Shown piece after piece: positions 35,960 to 47,833 of a stretch of 64,000 nt of DNA. The notes under the pieces are model-generated. The model was not told the origin of the DNA. It saw nothing but the letters and a program-made list of their open reading frames with translations, and searched no databases. Origin of the DNA: Dromaius novaehollandiae (lineage: Eukaryota > Chordata > Aves > Casuariiformes > Dromaiidae); the NCBI RefSeq assembly GCF_036370855.1, contig NC_088098.1:34041981-34105980 (forward strand), written 5' to 3'. Within the stretch, counting starts at the first letter, position 1. Every line of letters begins with the position of its first letter. A program made the position numbers and the translations under genes.

Positions 35960-38900
35960 GGAATTGGTTCCAGTTTATCCTAACATGCTAAGCGTTCAAT
36001 TGAGGCAGTTTGGCAGCTGCTTCAGGAACAGCTGAGCCATCTTTGCAGAGGGACTGGGAACCTCTGGGAGGGTGCAGATCAGATTGATAGTGAAAGGCAA
36101 GAATAAATACTTGTGTCAGACCTTAATCTCTACTTGCATTGTTTGTGTGACAAATCCCAACACAGTAAAGAAAATCAGAGTTGCAGGAGATGTTTTCATG
36201 AGTCTGGAGAGAGCCTTTTTTATGTCAGTAACAGAAAAGAAAACACATTGAAATAAAGCATTCAAATGTAGGAAAAAAGCTATATTTAGCTGCTCTAAAA
36301 ATTTCCCAGTGCTGTTGTACAAGATATAAAGGAAATAGCTGTGGCAACCTAGGTTCCTTCAGTTTCACCTGTTGTGGTGTTTCTTAAGCCTAGAAATATC
36401 CATAAAATAAGTAACCAAGCAGTTAAACCTTCCTCAGAAGAGGTGTAAACAAACTAAATTCGCTTGCTAAAGCAGCTATTGCTGAACTATGAATTGACCT
36501 TGAGCGGTGTTGATTTGCTGTAATTCAAACCAGCTGCACACCGAAACAATTAAAAGCCTTTAGATCTCCTAGGAGTTTCCTTCCTCTGATTATAACTTAT
36601 GTGCTGTGGTAAAGCACAGAGGTAAACAGCTAGTTAGCATGGACTTCTGTGTCTGTGTAATTTAACAGTGCAGCACATACAAAACCATTTTCATTTGAAG
36701 TGACAATTGGCTTTCAAGTAGAAAATATAGCATATGCTTTGCACTGAATGTTGGAGTTACGGGTTGCAAAACAGCTTGAGTTAGATGCATCTGCTTTACC
36801 TCCACTGGTTCCCTTCCCCCCAAATTCTCCTTGGGACATAACATTTGCTATGATTTTTAAAGGCGTTTCTATAAAATACAAGCTATTCTAGAAAGGCAGT
36901 GTTGAAATACAAATGGTTCTTTTGTAAAGGCCTCGTTCCCATGTATAACTTGAACCCATCAGATTTCTCAAACAGTGGTATGTAAATAATACTTCTCCGT
37001 AGTGAGTCTATGACCATGTTTGAAGAGAAGGGATTGGCTAACAATTACAAGTGATTTTATAAAAATCTCTTTGGGTTTCCTTAGTTTACAACTAAGATTT
37101 TAATTCCGTTTCCAGAAGCTAACAGTTTACACCTCTTTAAAGTCTTAAAAAAATCAATCTTTGGTCATGATGTCAGAGTTTGGACATTAGTGTAGTGGGA
37201 AAATACCAGAGACATTGGTTCTGCGTAGGGTCTCTGTAGTTTTTGTTATGTCCTGCAGTTGCATCCTGCAAAACTTCACGTTTAAATGTACTACAATGTT
37301 AAACACGTTTTTCACATGTTATTCTGCCATTTCTCTCCAGCCATATTATAACAGCATTAACATTTTGGATCCTCTGTTTATTATCCAAGAAAAGTTTGGA
37401 AGAATAGGTTTTGGGTTTTTTTCTGATTTTACAAAACAAGTGTAATATTATAAAAATAAGCAGTAACTGTAAAATTAAATTAATTAAATATTTTGTTTTT
37501 AAAGATAAGATTGAAAACTGATCAGTAGATGTAGCACAGCCCCTAAGCCAGCCCTGACTATATATGAGTACTGCTGAAGGCCTCCATGCCAGGAGCGATC
37601 CCCAGCCTCCAGCCATGCAGTGCGAAGTGGCTCATGTCCACGTTTCTCCGAGGTGTCCCCTCGCAGAGCAGGCTGTGTGCCCGTACCTGTGCACCTAAGA
37701 CATGGCACGGGTGTTTTTTCAGTTCAGCCTGCCTGGGCAGCATGCGAGGAGGCTGAGGGCACGATGCCATGGGGACAGCGCGAGGGGATGGTGAGGAGCA
37801 GAGGAAGGCAGCGTAGGCCGTACTGCCGACATGAGCCATTTCTGGAACAAACTGGCCCTGGAAACAGAACTGGGTCTCATGTCAAAGGCAATGTGTTGAC
37901 TGAATCTAAAAGAGGGCCCAAAAATGAACTTAGGTCTAACATAGGTTGTCAGAGCACCAGGCCTGGGACCCAACTGGGAAGCTAAATTATTTGACAGTGT
38001 AGGCCTAAGTCTTACAAGTCCTTTGTCACAGAGCATTACGTACATACCGCATGTAAAAGGCTATCTATAACAAATAGGCAAAAGCATATGAAATGCCAGA
38101 ATTAAGATTTCCTTTGTAGCCTGTGTCTGAGGCACCTATGCAGGGGACTAGAGAAAATAGCGAGGGTCTGCGTCGTGGCATGCACGCGGGTGGGCGGGAG
38201 GCCAGCTTGGGTTTGAAAAGGCAGTCAGAAAGCAGGGCATTTTCATTAATGAAAAAGATTTTTTTTAAAAAAAGCATCAACTTGGCACTGCCTCAGCCCA
38301 GGTTTGGGGCTCTGACCTCTCCACCCATAGCACGATCAGCCGTGGAGGCAGTGAAGGCTGTGCAGAGCAAATCCTGCGCGAGGAGCTCCTCCTGGGCCTC
38401 CCCATCTCCCTTCTTCTTTCTCCTAGGCTGTGAAGGTGCTTCTGCTGCATGTAAATGTTGTTTTTTCCTCCGGTCATTTTGTTTTTCCTAAAGTGTTGCT
38501 AGGGCTGAGTGGTGAAATGTAGGCAGAGGAGGGCAGGAGCCACACAAAAGCAGGAAGTCTCTCACCTCAGGACCAGATCGGTGCAGCCTGTGGCTGTGCT
38601 GGGCTTCTCGTTAATGTGAGACATTGACTTCCTCCTTTCCTCTTCCCTCTGTATCTGAAGCCAGGAAGCGGCTAAATTGTAGATTCAAGATGCTTTGCAC
38701 ATCATTCTACAATTTTGAAAGAAAAGAAAACAACATCACATTTTTCTTTCTTGCTTTTCTCTTTTCTAGTTCTCTACAACCCTAATACATATGTGTTCTT
38801 TAGCTGTCCTTTCATGTATTCTACTTTTCTGGTAATCTTCCTTTTTAATTTTTCAGTATATTTTTTCTAAATCCAGAATTGGAATCCTACATCCCAGCTT

Positions 38901-41900
38901 TCCTAGAATTGTGTGGCTTTTTCCACCCAGAAATCTGTGTGGTCATTTGTTCTGAGATTTCCACAAATTCTGGATAGAAAAATCAGATTCCTATTTCAAA
39001 TGTTCCCTTTATTCTTTGTTTTTTACTGTGGCCTATTTACATATCTCTCACTTCCATAGTTGCTAGCCCTTGCATTTGCATCCCCTCTTTAAACTGCCCT
39101 TCCACTTTTTCTTCCGCAATGATACTCTTGCAGAGGAAGAGCAAGTCAGCAAATGTGGGAATCAGGAACCTTTTAGGCTGGTGAATGGGACACGAACCAA
39201 ATGCAAAAGGTGTTAGTGAGATACAGCTAAAAGACATGTTTGGGCAAAATTTTCAAAGGTGGTCACATCCTACTGAAAATGTCAAAAAATGTTAACCTCG
39301 TGCCGCATTGTCAAGGTACAGAAAAAAAAAAATCACTGTCTTGCAGTAGCAACTGGCAGCTCCTCTGTTGCCTGCTGGGCCCACGAGCTGGTGAGCGCAT
39401 GAGCACGTGTGGACGCACAAGCCAGACTGCTACGTTATAAACCCCAGCATTTCAGCTGACAGGGCTGGCTCGCAGGCTTGGGGCACAGGACTTCACGGCT
39501 AATCTTGTCGGGTGGCGGCTGAGGGTGGGATTGGAAGGAGCAGGCAAGCTTTCAGCAACATGTTTTCAGACCCGTTGTCCTGTCAAACCCTACTGTCTTT
39601 GTGGGATATCTGTGTTCATGGACATTTGTCAAGATTATTTACTAGGAAGTCCTAAACCTGTGTGTACAGTCTCTAGGGAGTTTCTACTATATTATCACAA
39701 TTAGATTTATTATTAAGTGGAACAAAATGACCTCTCTTACATAGTCTGACATGAGACTTTCTTGTTCTTTGTCTGGGAGATGACGATGTATACTTGACTG
39801 CCTGATCAGAAGGCCCCTTCCCCCACCTATTTACTGGTTTTGGGACAGATGCTGGGAATCAGATTGCAGCTACAGTGCATTAGGGCTCACATTTTCCTGG
39901 TATTCACAAGCATGCTGAGCTTCCACAGTTGTGGTTTCTATAGTTGAAACAGAAGGTCCTAGTTAATTTTACTGCCCCAAGTATTTTTACATACTGTTAG
40001 CAATTAGGAAGAGAATTAAAAGTAGGAGAATGTCTGTTTTCTGTACACTTTATTATAGAATATTTCCTTAGGATTGTATTTTCTCATGTAGCAGCTCTAC
40101 CACGCATCCTGGTAAGGCCTGGTGCTTACAGAGAATTAGATGACGGCACTCCTTAGACCTCTAAGCTTTCCTTTACTTATGCTTGAGCCTGACTATTCCC
40201 ACCAACGGGACTGTACGAGGGAGGATGAGCCGGGGCTCTCGAGCTACATCTGGATGCTGACAGCCTTGTGGGCTGACATCGCTAGGGCTGGCTACAGCAC
40301 AAGCTAAAAAGGCCATTGCCAAGGGGAACAGATTTCCAGATGTCATAACACTGCTTTCAGCTTTGAGCTGTTACTAATATTGGCACGTCTACTGATCTGT
40401 CTGTGCCACAGAAACCCAACCTTTGAAATGAGAGTGAGGAGTATGTCAAAGCTCACTTCAGTATATTTGCACAGCTCTTTGAAACTCTCTCATAAAACAT
40501 ATGATAGACATATGAAATATTTGTTCATCATTTTTATTGTAAAATCTACCTTTTTAACATATGTGACAAGAAAGTACCTGTTTAATAATTCTGTTTATAG
40601 TCAACAGGATTGAAAGAAAGAAACATTACTAGCAAATGTCCCAGTTTTACAGAGTACTTACGCCTAATTGGAATGCAAATAAATTTTTCAAGAAAGTATT
40701 AAACCTGGAAAAAAACCACACACACTTAGAAAAGGATTGCTTTCTGAGCTTTATCCAAATCTTGCCAAAGTCAATGGGCGTCTTTCAGGTGGCCCCAGTG
40801 GATCTGGGATGAGGGCAGGATGTTGCGGTGGCAGGCTGGTGCCCTTCCTGCGTGCCAAGGCCAGATTTCCTGGCAGCGTCTTTAAACTGCAAAAATATTC
40901 CCCAGGTGAGACTTGCGCTTGCAGTCTGGCACTGGGCAGTCTTGTGTCACATTAGTAACCTGGATCCAATGACATTAAAATCTTTTTGAGATAAAAAGGG
41001 TTCTTTCTTGAATATTCTGGGAAGCTGTCAAATCTAACAGAGATTATGGTAATTCCAATACTGTCAAGAAGGATACAGCTGTATCTTTCTAACTTTAGGT
41101 TGGAATTGAGACCAGGTTCCCAATCCTCCAAACTGTGCGCATGTTTAAAATTATGAGTAGCTCTATTGACCTCAGTAAGACTGTGCATGTGGTAGGTGGC
41201 CACATGTTTGTAGCATCATAAAAAGGAGACAAGCAAATCTCCTCTTTCTGTCCTCTTTTTAATCTCCATTCAAGATAATGTAAGCCTGATGGCTCCAAGC
41301 ACAAGCCCAAGACGGGACAGTGGAAGTGAACTTGTCCTGGGGCCTATTAGCTTGTGTTCAATTACTTTAAGTATGATAGATCAAGACTGTGGATTTAGTG
41401 TGGGACTGCAAGTGTGTGGAAGTGCAAGAAAGAAAGAGATTACACAGATCATTTCTAGTTTCCAGGTATCCCTCTCTTTTTGAGGATTTTGGATAAAAGA
41501 GCTGCACTGATGAGTCTTAAGGGTTGAGCAGAATTAAGAATTTTAGGAGCCAGAGAAGGATTCCTCTTAAGACTGTCTAAAGTTGTATCTGTCATAGCAA
41601 GTACATGTCCCCATCACATTTTTTCACAAGGAAATGGGGAGAGGCTCTTTAGCTGGCTCCTGTTTGTTTTCAGTCTGCACTCGTATGTCTGTGTGGCTGG
41701 AATGACCTTGTTTGAATTAACAAGTCACTGGATATGAATCAAAGTGTAATTGTCACTGCTGCCAATGGTACTAAACAGACCTGAGCTATTAATTCAAGGC
41801 AAATGGAAGAAATGAGTAAACAGAAAGTTTACTGGTCTAAGGAAACTACAGGCCTGAGTGGCTGTTCTGTGTTGGGTGTATTTCAACTTTATTACTTTGC

Positions 41901-44900
41901 TTTGATCATTTGAAATTACCACTGTTTTCAGCTGGAATTTAGAAAAACTAAAACCACACGATCCCTACATTATTCATTCTGATTTTAAAGGGGTATTCTG
42001 TCACAAACTCTGCATTTCTTCCTCTGCAACTTGCCTTTTGGATTCTCTTTGCTATGCAAACATAATTTGCACCATGAACATCATGGAATAATTATCTTGC
42101 ACTGTAAAATGTTACAAACAAGCCAAATCCAAAGTGCTACCAGGTACAAACATCTATTGGTTTCACTCCTGAGCATACTTTAAGATGTAGTATGTCCATA
42201 GGGACTAATCACAGATAAAACTATGTACATACTTAAGCCTTTACGGGATCAGTGCCAGTACATGCAAAGGTGTATGAAAGACGGAAGATGAGAGAGAGAA
42301 CTGCAAGGTTCCTGAAGAGACCACAAGGGCACCTGAAGCAGTTGGGGGCTAGGTGTGCCTTGCAAATGCCCAGTAATTGCAATTACTGTTAGGATCATTA
42401 ATGAAACTCTTGCGAACTAGTGCGGAAAGCAATGCAGATTTACTGGGGGGAGGGGGGGTAAGGAAGTTTAGTCCCTGAGTTGACCGTGTCCCTCCTGCAG
42501 CCCAGGTCCAGCTTCCCTTCAGTTCACTGACCCCACCAGATGTTGCTGCCGGCCTCCCAGGAGCTGTGTGGCCACCACAGGTCCTCCTTGCTGGAGCATC
42601 TAAACACTCTCGCAGGCTGACCCCGCGTGGCCACCGAATGCAGGGGAAATAGAAAAGGAGGGAAGCCACAGATGCCTCCCTTACGCATGAGGCTGCATCT
42701 AGCCTGACTGCGAGACCTGCCAAGCCGTCTGCTTTTTCCCTGATACTGAGTTCATGCGTTAGTATTTCGTAGGTTAATAGTTTTTGAAAATATTTAAAAT
42801 TTAGGCATATGTTTAATTCCTTATTATCCTTGTGGCTAAAAAGATGGAATGAGATGCTCTTGGGATCTCCACGCTACTGTTTTTATCTAAGTAGGAACTT
42901 AGTCTTACATATTACAATATTACAGGTCTCTCCAACTCTGTGCTGTATCTTGCTTTTAGCTTTGACACAGTGCCTTTTGATACACTTGGGTGAATATGCA
43001 GATAAAAGACCAAGCCTGGGGTACAGAACTGAGCATCATGGGCCTGGAGAGTCAAAGCATTGCTACTAGCCGAGTGACTGTTTAGTAAATTTGCCATTTT
43101 AATGAGTTCTCCAAGTTTCTGTGTCAGAGGGCTGAGGGCATGTTTTAGAAACATGTAAACACCATGCAGTTGCTGATGGAATTAATGTAAACTCTATACA
43201 ATGTTTTATCGGTTGTCTCCGTGTTTAGTCTGGAAAAGAGAAGAATGGGAGAACAAGAGTCCTCAAATACCTAAAAGGTTGTTATAAAAACCAGCGATCA
43301 ACTATTTTAATGCAATTAAACAAATGAAGCTGCAAGACCTTGTGAAGCAGTCCACCTTCATTAAATTTGATATCTGGTTCTAAAGGTTATTTCAGTTATA
43401 GTAGCTGAAAGTCCAAATCCTTACCAGATTAATCAAGTTATTCAGACCTGTTTTGCCATTTGAGAAGTTCATCTTTAATTTTCACTTTTCTGGAAGGTAT
43501 ACTTGATGTTTCATTTCTCTGAAGTGACTCTCCAAAACCACAAAGTAATGTAAAGCTGAATTTTAGCCCTGATTGTAGTAATGATTTTTAATATTGTTTT
43601 TTCCCCTTACGTAACAAATAGCTGAATATTACATGGTTCGTCTTTGCCTGTGATTGCCTTTTATTAAGATTTTATTCATGAGATTTTTTGCTGGAACATA
43701 GAGTGCCCATTACTATTTTTAGTTGTATAACTTGAATTACTACTTTTAACTGGCTTGGGCGGGCTATAGTTTAAAAATATTCTGAAATTATATTTCTCTG
43801 TCATTAAGCTGTATTAAAAAAACAAGAAAGTTTCTTCTTGTTTTCTTCACAGGTGCATTAGTAGAATGATTTGCTATTTGAATTTAATTGCTCTTTAAAA
43901 AAATATATCTCCATCGTCTTGCCAGTTGCCTGTGTGATCATATGGTAACTGGTAGCCAGCATACTTCCTCACTGGATTGAAGTTTTATATCTCTGAATGA
44001 CTGATTGAGAGCCTGATACTACTTGTATATGCTTTTAAATCTTTCTCCTGGGCCACCTTTCTTGACTTTGAAATTCATTATTTTTACCCAATGCTTCATT
44101 AATTCTCCAGAAGAACAAGAACTCAGAATGTATATTATTAACTTTATCTTGAGATGTGGCACTCTGTTTTCACTATGCAGTGTTATTTTTTTCACTGACT
44201 AATGAGCTTGTCAGAGTGGACCAAAAATAATCCAAGCCTGGTAGTCTCAACGTTTAATGCAGTACCTAATAAGCAAATGAAAAGCCTTGGACCGATCTTA
44301 CTTAGGTAAGATTAAGAAAGCCATTTGAGAAGGAGGAAAAGTGTTTGAGGACAGAGACCTTAAAAAATATGCTGTTGAGAGGAACAGTAAAATCCAGAGG
44401 GGAAGTGTAATCCACACATCAGTGTGTTACATAGCCCTTCTGAGTCCCACCAGTGGAGGATAGAGCCGCTGGCAGCTCCCAGCGAGGGCGCCTTGATGCT
44501 TAATATCAGCCCAGGCTATGATATAATGTAAAAGAACAGTAATCACTGACAGATGGAAGCTGAAAGGAAATGTCCAAGGGGGAATTATTTTTCCTTTTAA
44601 AGCTTGTTGAGATTTTAGTGGCTACATGATATTCATCATAATGTGGCCTGTGTTTAGAGTGGACCAGGTAGTAGTATCTCAAGTGACAACATATGGCTGT
44701 GCTTTAGAAGGAAAATCTGTGCTTGTTGGTGCTATCATAAATAAAATATAGGCCTGACAAATAAGCAGACTTTATCTGAACTTCATTAAGTTGAATTACT
44801 GTCCCAATAATGCAGTTTATAGTCATCATTGGTTTATATAGGATTCCTGAAAGATACCTCAGTTGAGAGTTTCAGCTCTGACTACAATGTAAAATCAGCC

Positions 44901-46232
44901 TTGTGAAATATTTGACAGGATTTAGATATTTTGTTCGCAAGCACCATGAAAAACAAAATTGAAAGACTTCACATCTGTTTGTATCTTCAAGTGAATTTTT
45001 TGATTCAGAATCACATCTCAAAAAGTTAAGAGGACCTTGTCAAAGTTAGCAGGTTTAAAAATTAAGCTATATTTGAAGACTGAACCCATTGAAAGATATA
45101 TCATGAAGAACGTGGACACATTTTTTCCACCCGTTCTTGTTGCAGCAAGAGAAAATGATACTTTAAATTTTTCGGTGATATGAGTATAAATAATTCTTTA
45201 CAGACAAGGTAAATATTATGCCTTGCTGCCAGAGAACATACAAATTCAAGCCCAAGACTTGCAGTTGATATTGCACAGATGGACTGAAGCTCCCTTGCAG
45301 CAGCTTATTGTCTTAATGATCTTCCCTGCCAGCGTCAGGGTCCACCCACATGCTATCAATTTTGAGGCTGACGCTAAGCAAACAAGCTATACACACAATG
45401 CCTTTTGTTGCCGGAGAGCCAGTCCAGTCTCAGCGGATACCATTTAAAAACACCTATGTAGTTTGGAAATGCAAATCCCCTTTTGCAGTGCACCCAAGTC
45501 ACTTAAAAACCTTAATCTACTTAAATCATGGTCGCTGCTCGGGGCGTTACATCCAAAAACTTTGTAAACTGAGGTTGCGGGGTCTCGAGTAGGTTCAGAG
45601 GCAAGCCCTTTTGGGGGCTGGAAGCTCTTAAGGAAGCCCTTACTTCCTTTTGGCATGGGACTGGGCTTGGTAAACCAGGTAAGACAAAGCTCATTTGTCT
45701 AAAGCAAGTATTTTAATCCTCTTTTACTTACATTCAAGTAACTTGGCATTCAATTTAAAACTATCTTGAATGCCGTGAAGCTTGACAGTACCAACAAGAT
45801 CTGACACATTCACACCCACAGTTAAACTCGATGATTTGTTTTTTAAAAGCTTTGCTACCTCCTAATGTGCCAGATGCCAAACTCAACACAAAGGGCTGGA
45901 AGACTCAGAGTACACAGGAAAACAAGGATTTAAAAACCTCTCCCCCCTCTCCAAGTGAATAGCTGTTCTTAGTTCTCAGTGTGAGTTGTTTTGCTGATGT
46001 CGAGGTGACTTTATCAATACATATAGCAGACTATATGCATATTGGTGGGAGAAGATCACCTAACGGACAGAAACAGACCCAGTCCTCATTTGAGAGTGGA
46101 ATAAGAAGAGCTGCATACAGTGGGCTAGGAGGTTGTGAGGGGCCAGCAAGATGGAGACATGGGTAGAGGGGAGGAGTAGGAGACATGGCATCCCAGATAA
46201 ATCTGTGGCTGCATATTAAGACCAGGGGAATT

Positions 46233-46545
46233 GACATATTGGAGCAGACCACTGCTCGGTAAACATACAATTTCAAATCTGCTTAACCTAAGACTATGCT
46301 GTTGCTGAAGGGGAAGGCTGCCCTCCTTCCCGATTCCCCTCTGTGCCTTCAGCCCCGGGGTTTGCTCAGGCTTCTGTGGCTGGCGTGAGTCACCACCGCG
46401 ATCACCAGCATGGACACAGCGAGACACCAGGAACGCGCTGAGGGTGTGGAGGAAGGGCAAGGCTGCTTTTTGGGCAACAGTGTGGTTGCAGGAAGCTGTA
46501 CCTTATGCCCAGTATCCTGTCTCTGACAGTGACCAGCCCTAGATA
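46233..46545 (-). mobile_element. Reverse-strand CR1 3' tail, apparently split by a GC-rich insert
   Basis: The + strand string 'gcccagtatcctgtctctga' at 46507-46526, followed by 'cagtgaccagcc', is the reverse complement of the CR1 3' motif (ctggccactgtcrgagacaggatactgggc). A second, weaker CR1-like block, 'catattggagcagaccact' at 46235-46253, resembles the outermost 3' tail (ccatactgggtcagaccaatgg reversed). In an intact element the two blocks lie only about 12 bp apart. Here roughly 250 bp of GC-richer sequence separates them, which suggests a later insertion. The right block is convincing. The left block and the insertion model are inference. Confidence 0.5.
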
Positions 46546-46887
46546 GATTAGTGGAATATATGAGAAACTCTGAAGCAGATAAATATGGAGTGACTTGGCC
46601 TCCAGGGAATCGCTGTCATTTCCCCCATTCATAACTGAGGCTGATTTATGCCCTGCAGCCTATCAGAACTTTTTGTTTTTAAATATGTTGTCCAGTTATA
46701 GTTCTAGCTATTCTTGCTCTCCGTGTACTTGTCTAATCTCCTCTGCTGAATCTTCTGAGCTTCGCTCCTCCGTCACATCCCGGGGCCACAAATTCCATTT
46801 ACTCTACGGGCTGTGGGCCTGATCACATGAGGGGAGGCCGGCCGCCCACACCACCAGCGCCGGTTAAAGGTTGTTATTGTTTTGCAG

Positions 46888-46961
46888 GACTGGGTCTGCC
46901 AGAAGTTTGAATTCGAAGATTACTACAAGGACGAACCAGAAAAGACATTTGCTTGCCACTG
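46888..46961 (+). other. Exon-like open segment of unknown identity
   Basis: It is preceded by a strong acceptor (ttgttattgttttgcag) and reads without a stop as an acidic, aromatic-rich peptide starting DWVCQKFEFEDYYKDEPEK and ending TFACHW. It stops at a weak possible donor (ctg|gtattt). A 74-nt exon would shift the frame relative to phase-0 splicing, so it does not fit simply between the C1 exon and the common exon. I recognise no family. It could be an alternative or poison exon, a fossil exon, or chance. It sits 574 bp upstream of the short-form start, just before the CpG island. Confidence 0.25.
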
Positions 46962-47353
46962 GTATTTTTTTTTTCTAATGCATCCCTCCGCACGTTTCCG
47001 TACGCAGAGGAGCACGAAACGAGATAATCACCACGGGGCAGGCTGGGGGCTGGTTTCTTTAGCCCCCTCTCTCCCTTCACTCTCCTGCTTGTAGTCAGCG
47101 AGCGAGGAAGGGGGACCGGGGCCCCGCGGCCGCAGGTGGCGCCCGGCCGCCGCCCCGCGGGACGGTGCTGGGGCCAGTGGGGGGGGATCTGAAGGGCGCC
47201 CCCGCCCTCACCTGCTGCCAGGGCCGAAAGGCCGTCGGGGCCGGGCTGGGGCGCCGCTGCCCCGCGGAAAGTTGCGCGGCAGGAAGGGCGGGCGGGCCGG
47301 AGGGCGGGGGCCGGCGGCGCGCCTGGGCAGGGAGAGTGAAGCGGCCCGGGCGG

Positions 47354-47401
47354 CTCCTCCTCCCTCTCCTCCTCCTCCTCCCTCTCCTCCTCCTCCTCCT
47401 C

Positions 47402-47432
<31 letters not shown>
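47354..47432. repeat. 79-nt pure-pyrimidine (TCC)n tract in the promoter
   Basis: Every base from 47354 to 47432 is C or T, mostly TCC repeats ending in a C8 run. Read on the other strand it is (GGA)n. Such mirror-like polypurine/polypyrimidine tracts can form triplex (H-DNA) and, on the purine strand, G-quadruplexes, and they recruit CNBP, Sp1 or hnRNP-type factors. It lies about 100 bp upstream of the RASSF3 start codon, so it is either core promoter or 5' UTR. It also creates artefactual poly-Leu, poly-Pro and poly-Glu open frames on both strands. Confidence 0.95.
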
Positions 47433-47469
47433 GGCGGCGTCGGGAGAGGAGCGGCCGCGGCGGGGCCCC

Positions 47470-47538
47470 ATGCGGCGGCCGGGACGGCGCTCTCCGCCGC
47501 CGGGCCCCAGCAGCAGCAGCCGCCGCCGCCGCCGATGA
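47470..47538 (+). CDS. Upstream ORF, 22 codons, stop overlapping the RASSF3 start (ATGA)
   Basis: An ATG at 47470 opens a 22-codon frame reading MRRPGRRSPPPG and ending in four Ser then five Arg. Its TGA stop (47536-47538) overlaps the RASSF3 ATG at 47535 as ATGA. The frame continues open upstream to an earlier ATG at 47272. If transcription starts 5' of 47470, ribosomes that translate this uORF would end on the main start codon. The uORF start context is weak (C at -3). Translation is not demonstrated. The arrangement is seen directly; a regulatory role is inference. Confidence 0.45.
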   Translation: MRRPGRRSPPPGPSSSSRRRRR

Positions 47539-47663
47539 CCTGGACCAGCAGCATGAGCAGCGGCTACAGCAGCCTGGAGGAGGAGGAGTCCGAGGAGTAC
47601 TTCTTCACCGCCCGCACCTCCTTCTTCAGGCGGCCCCCGGGCAAAACCAGGGCTGCCCCGCAA
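47535..47663 (+). CDS. RASSF3: RASSF3 short-form first coding exon
   Basis: Forty-three codons end at the donor caa|gtgagt in phase 0. The protein starts MTWTSSMSSGYSSLEEEE, and its second part contains YFFTARTSFFRR. This is the characteristic N-terminus of C1-less RASSF short forms. SSGYSSLEE and FFTARTSFFRR match RASSF3 best, against SSGYCS...YFTARTSLARR in RASSF1C and SSGYCS...FFTAKTTFF in RASSF5C. RASSF3 is a small Ras-effector adaptor whose Ras-association and C-terminal SARAH domains (linked to the MST kinase/Hippo pathway and p53 control) are encoded by later exons, which are not in this window. Two in-frame starts exist. The ATG at 47535 has C at -3, while Met7 at 47553 has A at -3 and matches the usual mammalian RASSF3 start. 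The first keeps the MTW/MTV-type start seen in RASSF1C and RASSF5C. It is preceded by CAG4-CCG5 codon repeats and sits in the CpG island. Confidence 0.92.
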
Positions 47664-47823
47664 GTGAGTGCCGCGCCGGGGAGCGGGGCGGCCGCCTCAG
47701 CCCGGCTGGCTGCGCTGCGCGCCGAGGCCGCTGGCGCCTCCACGTGTCCGCTCCCCTCCCCCGCTGCCCCGCGGCGCCCTCCCCGCCGGCCCCAGCCGAC
47801 CGCGCCGCGCGGTGCCGGCGGTT

Positions 47824-47833
47824 GGGGCGGGGC
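47824..47833 (+). promoter_or_regulatory. Consensus GC box (Sp1-type)
   Basis: A perfect ggggcggggc lies 161 bp after the exon 1 donor, within the CpG island. Sp1/KLF factors bind this sequence. Its position inside the intron suggests a downstream promoter element or an additional start region. Confidence 0.6.

Larger units (their letters stand above)
23273..46232 (+). other. Inferred intron between C1 exon and short-form promoter
   Basis: About 23 kb of non-coding, mostly AT-rich sequence. Open frames are short, and none matches a C1, Ras-association or SARAH domain. Simple-sequence features include G10 at 30028-30037, the G18 and T25 runs at 30897-31010 (listed separately), A15 at 35945-35959 and a short G-run near 42446-42459. 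A near-perfect splice-donor string (ccaggtaaga) occurs at about 45676-45685 without a convincing exon before it. Otherwise I see nothing in it. Confidence 0.6.

Noticed and set aside
45541..45685. Possible non-coding exon ending at a strong donor (ccaggtaaga)
   Set aside because: No convincing acceptor or coding content precedes the donor. Donor-like strings occur by chance at this scale.
46874..47554. 226-codon minus-strand open frame with a poly-Glu stretch
   Set aside because: It is produced by the (GGA)n complement of the promoter pyrimidine tract and the GC-rich island. It runs antisense to RASSF3 exon 1 and resembles no protein.
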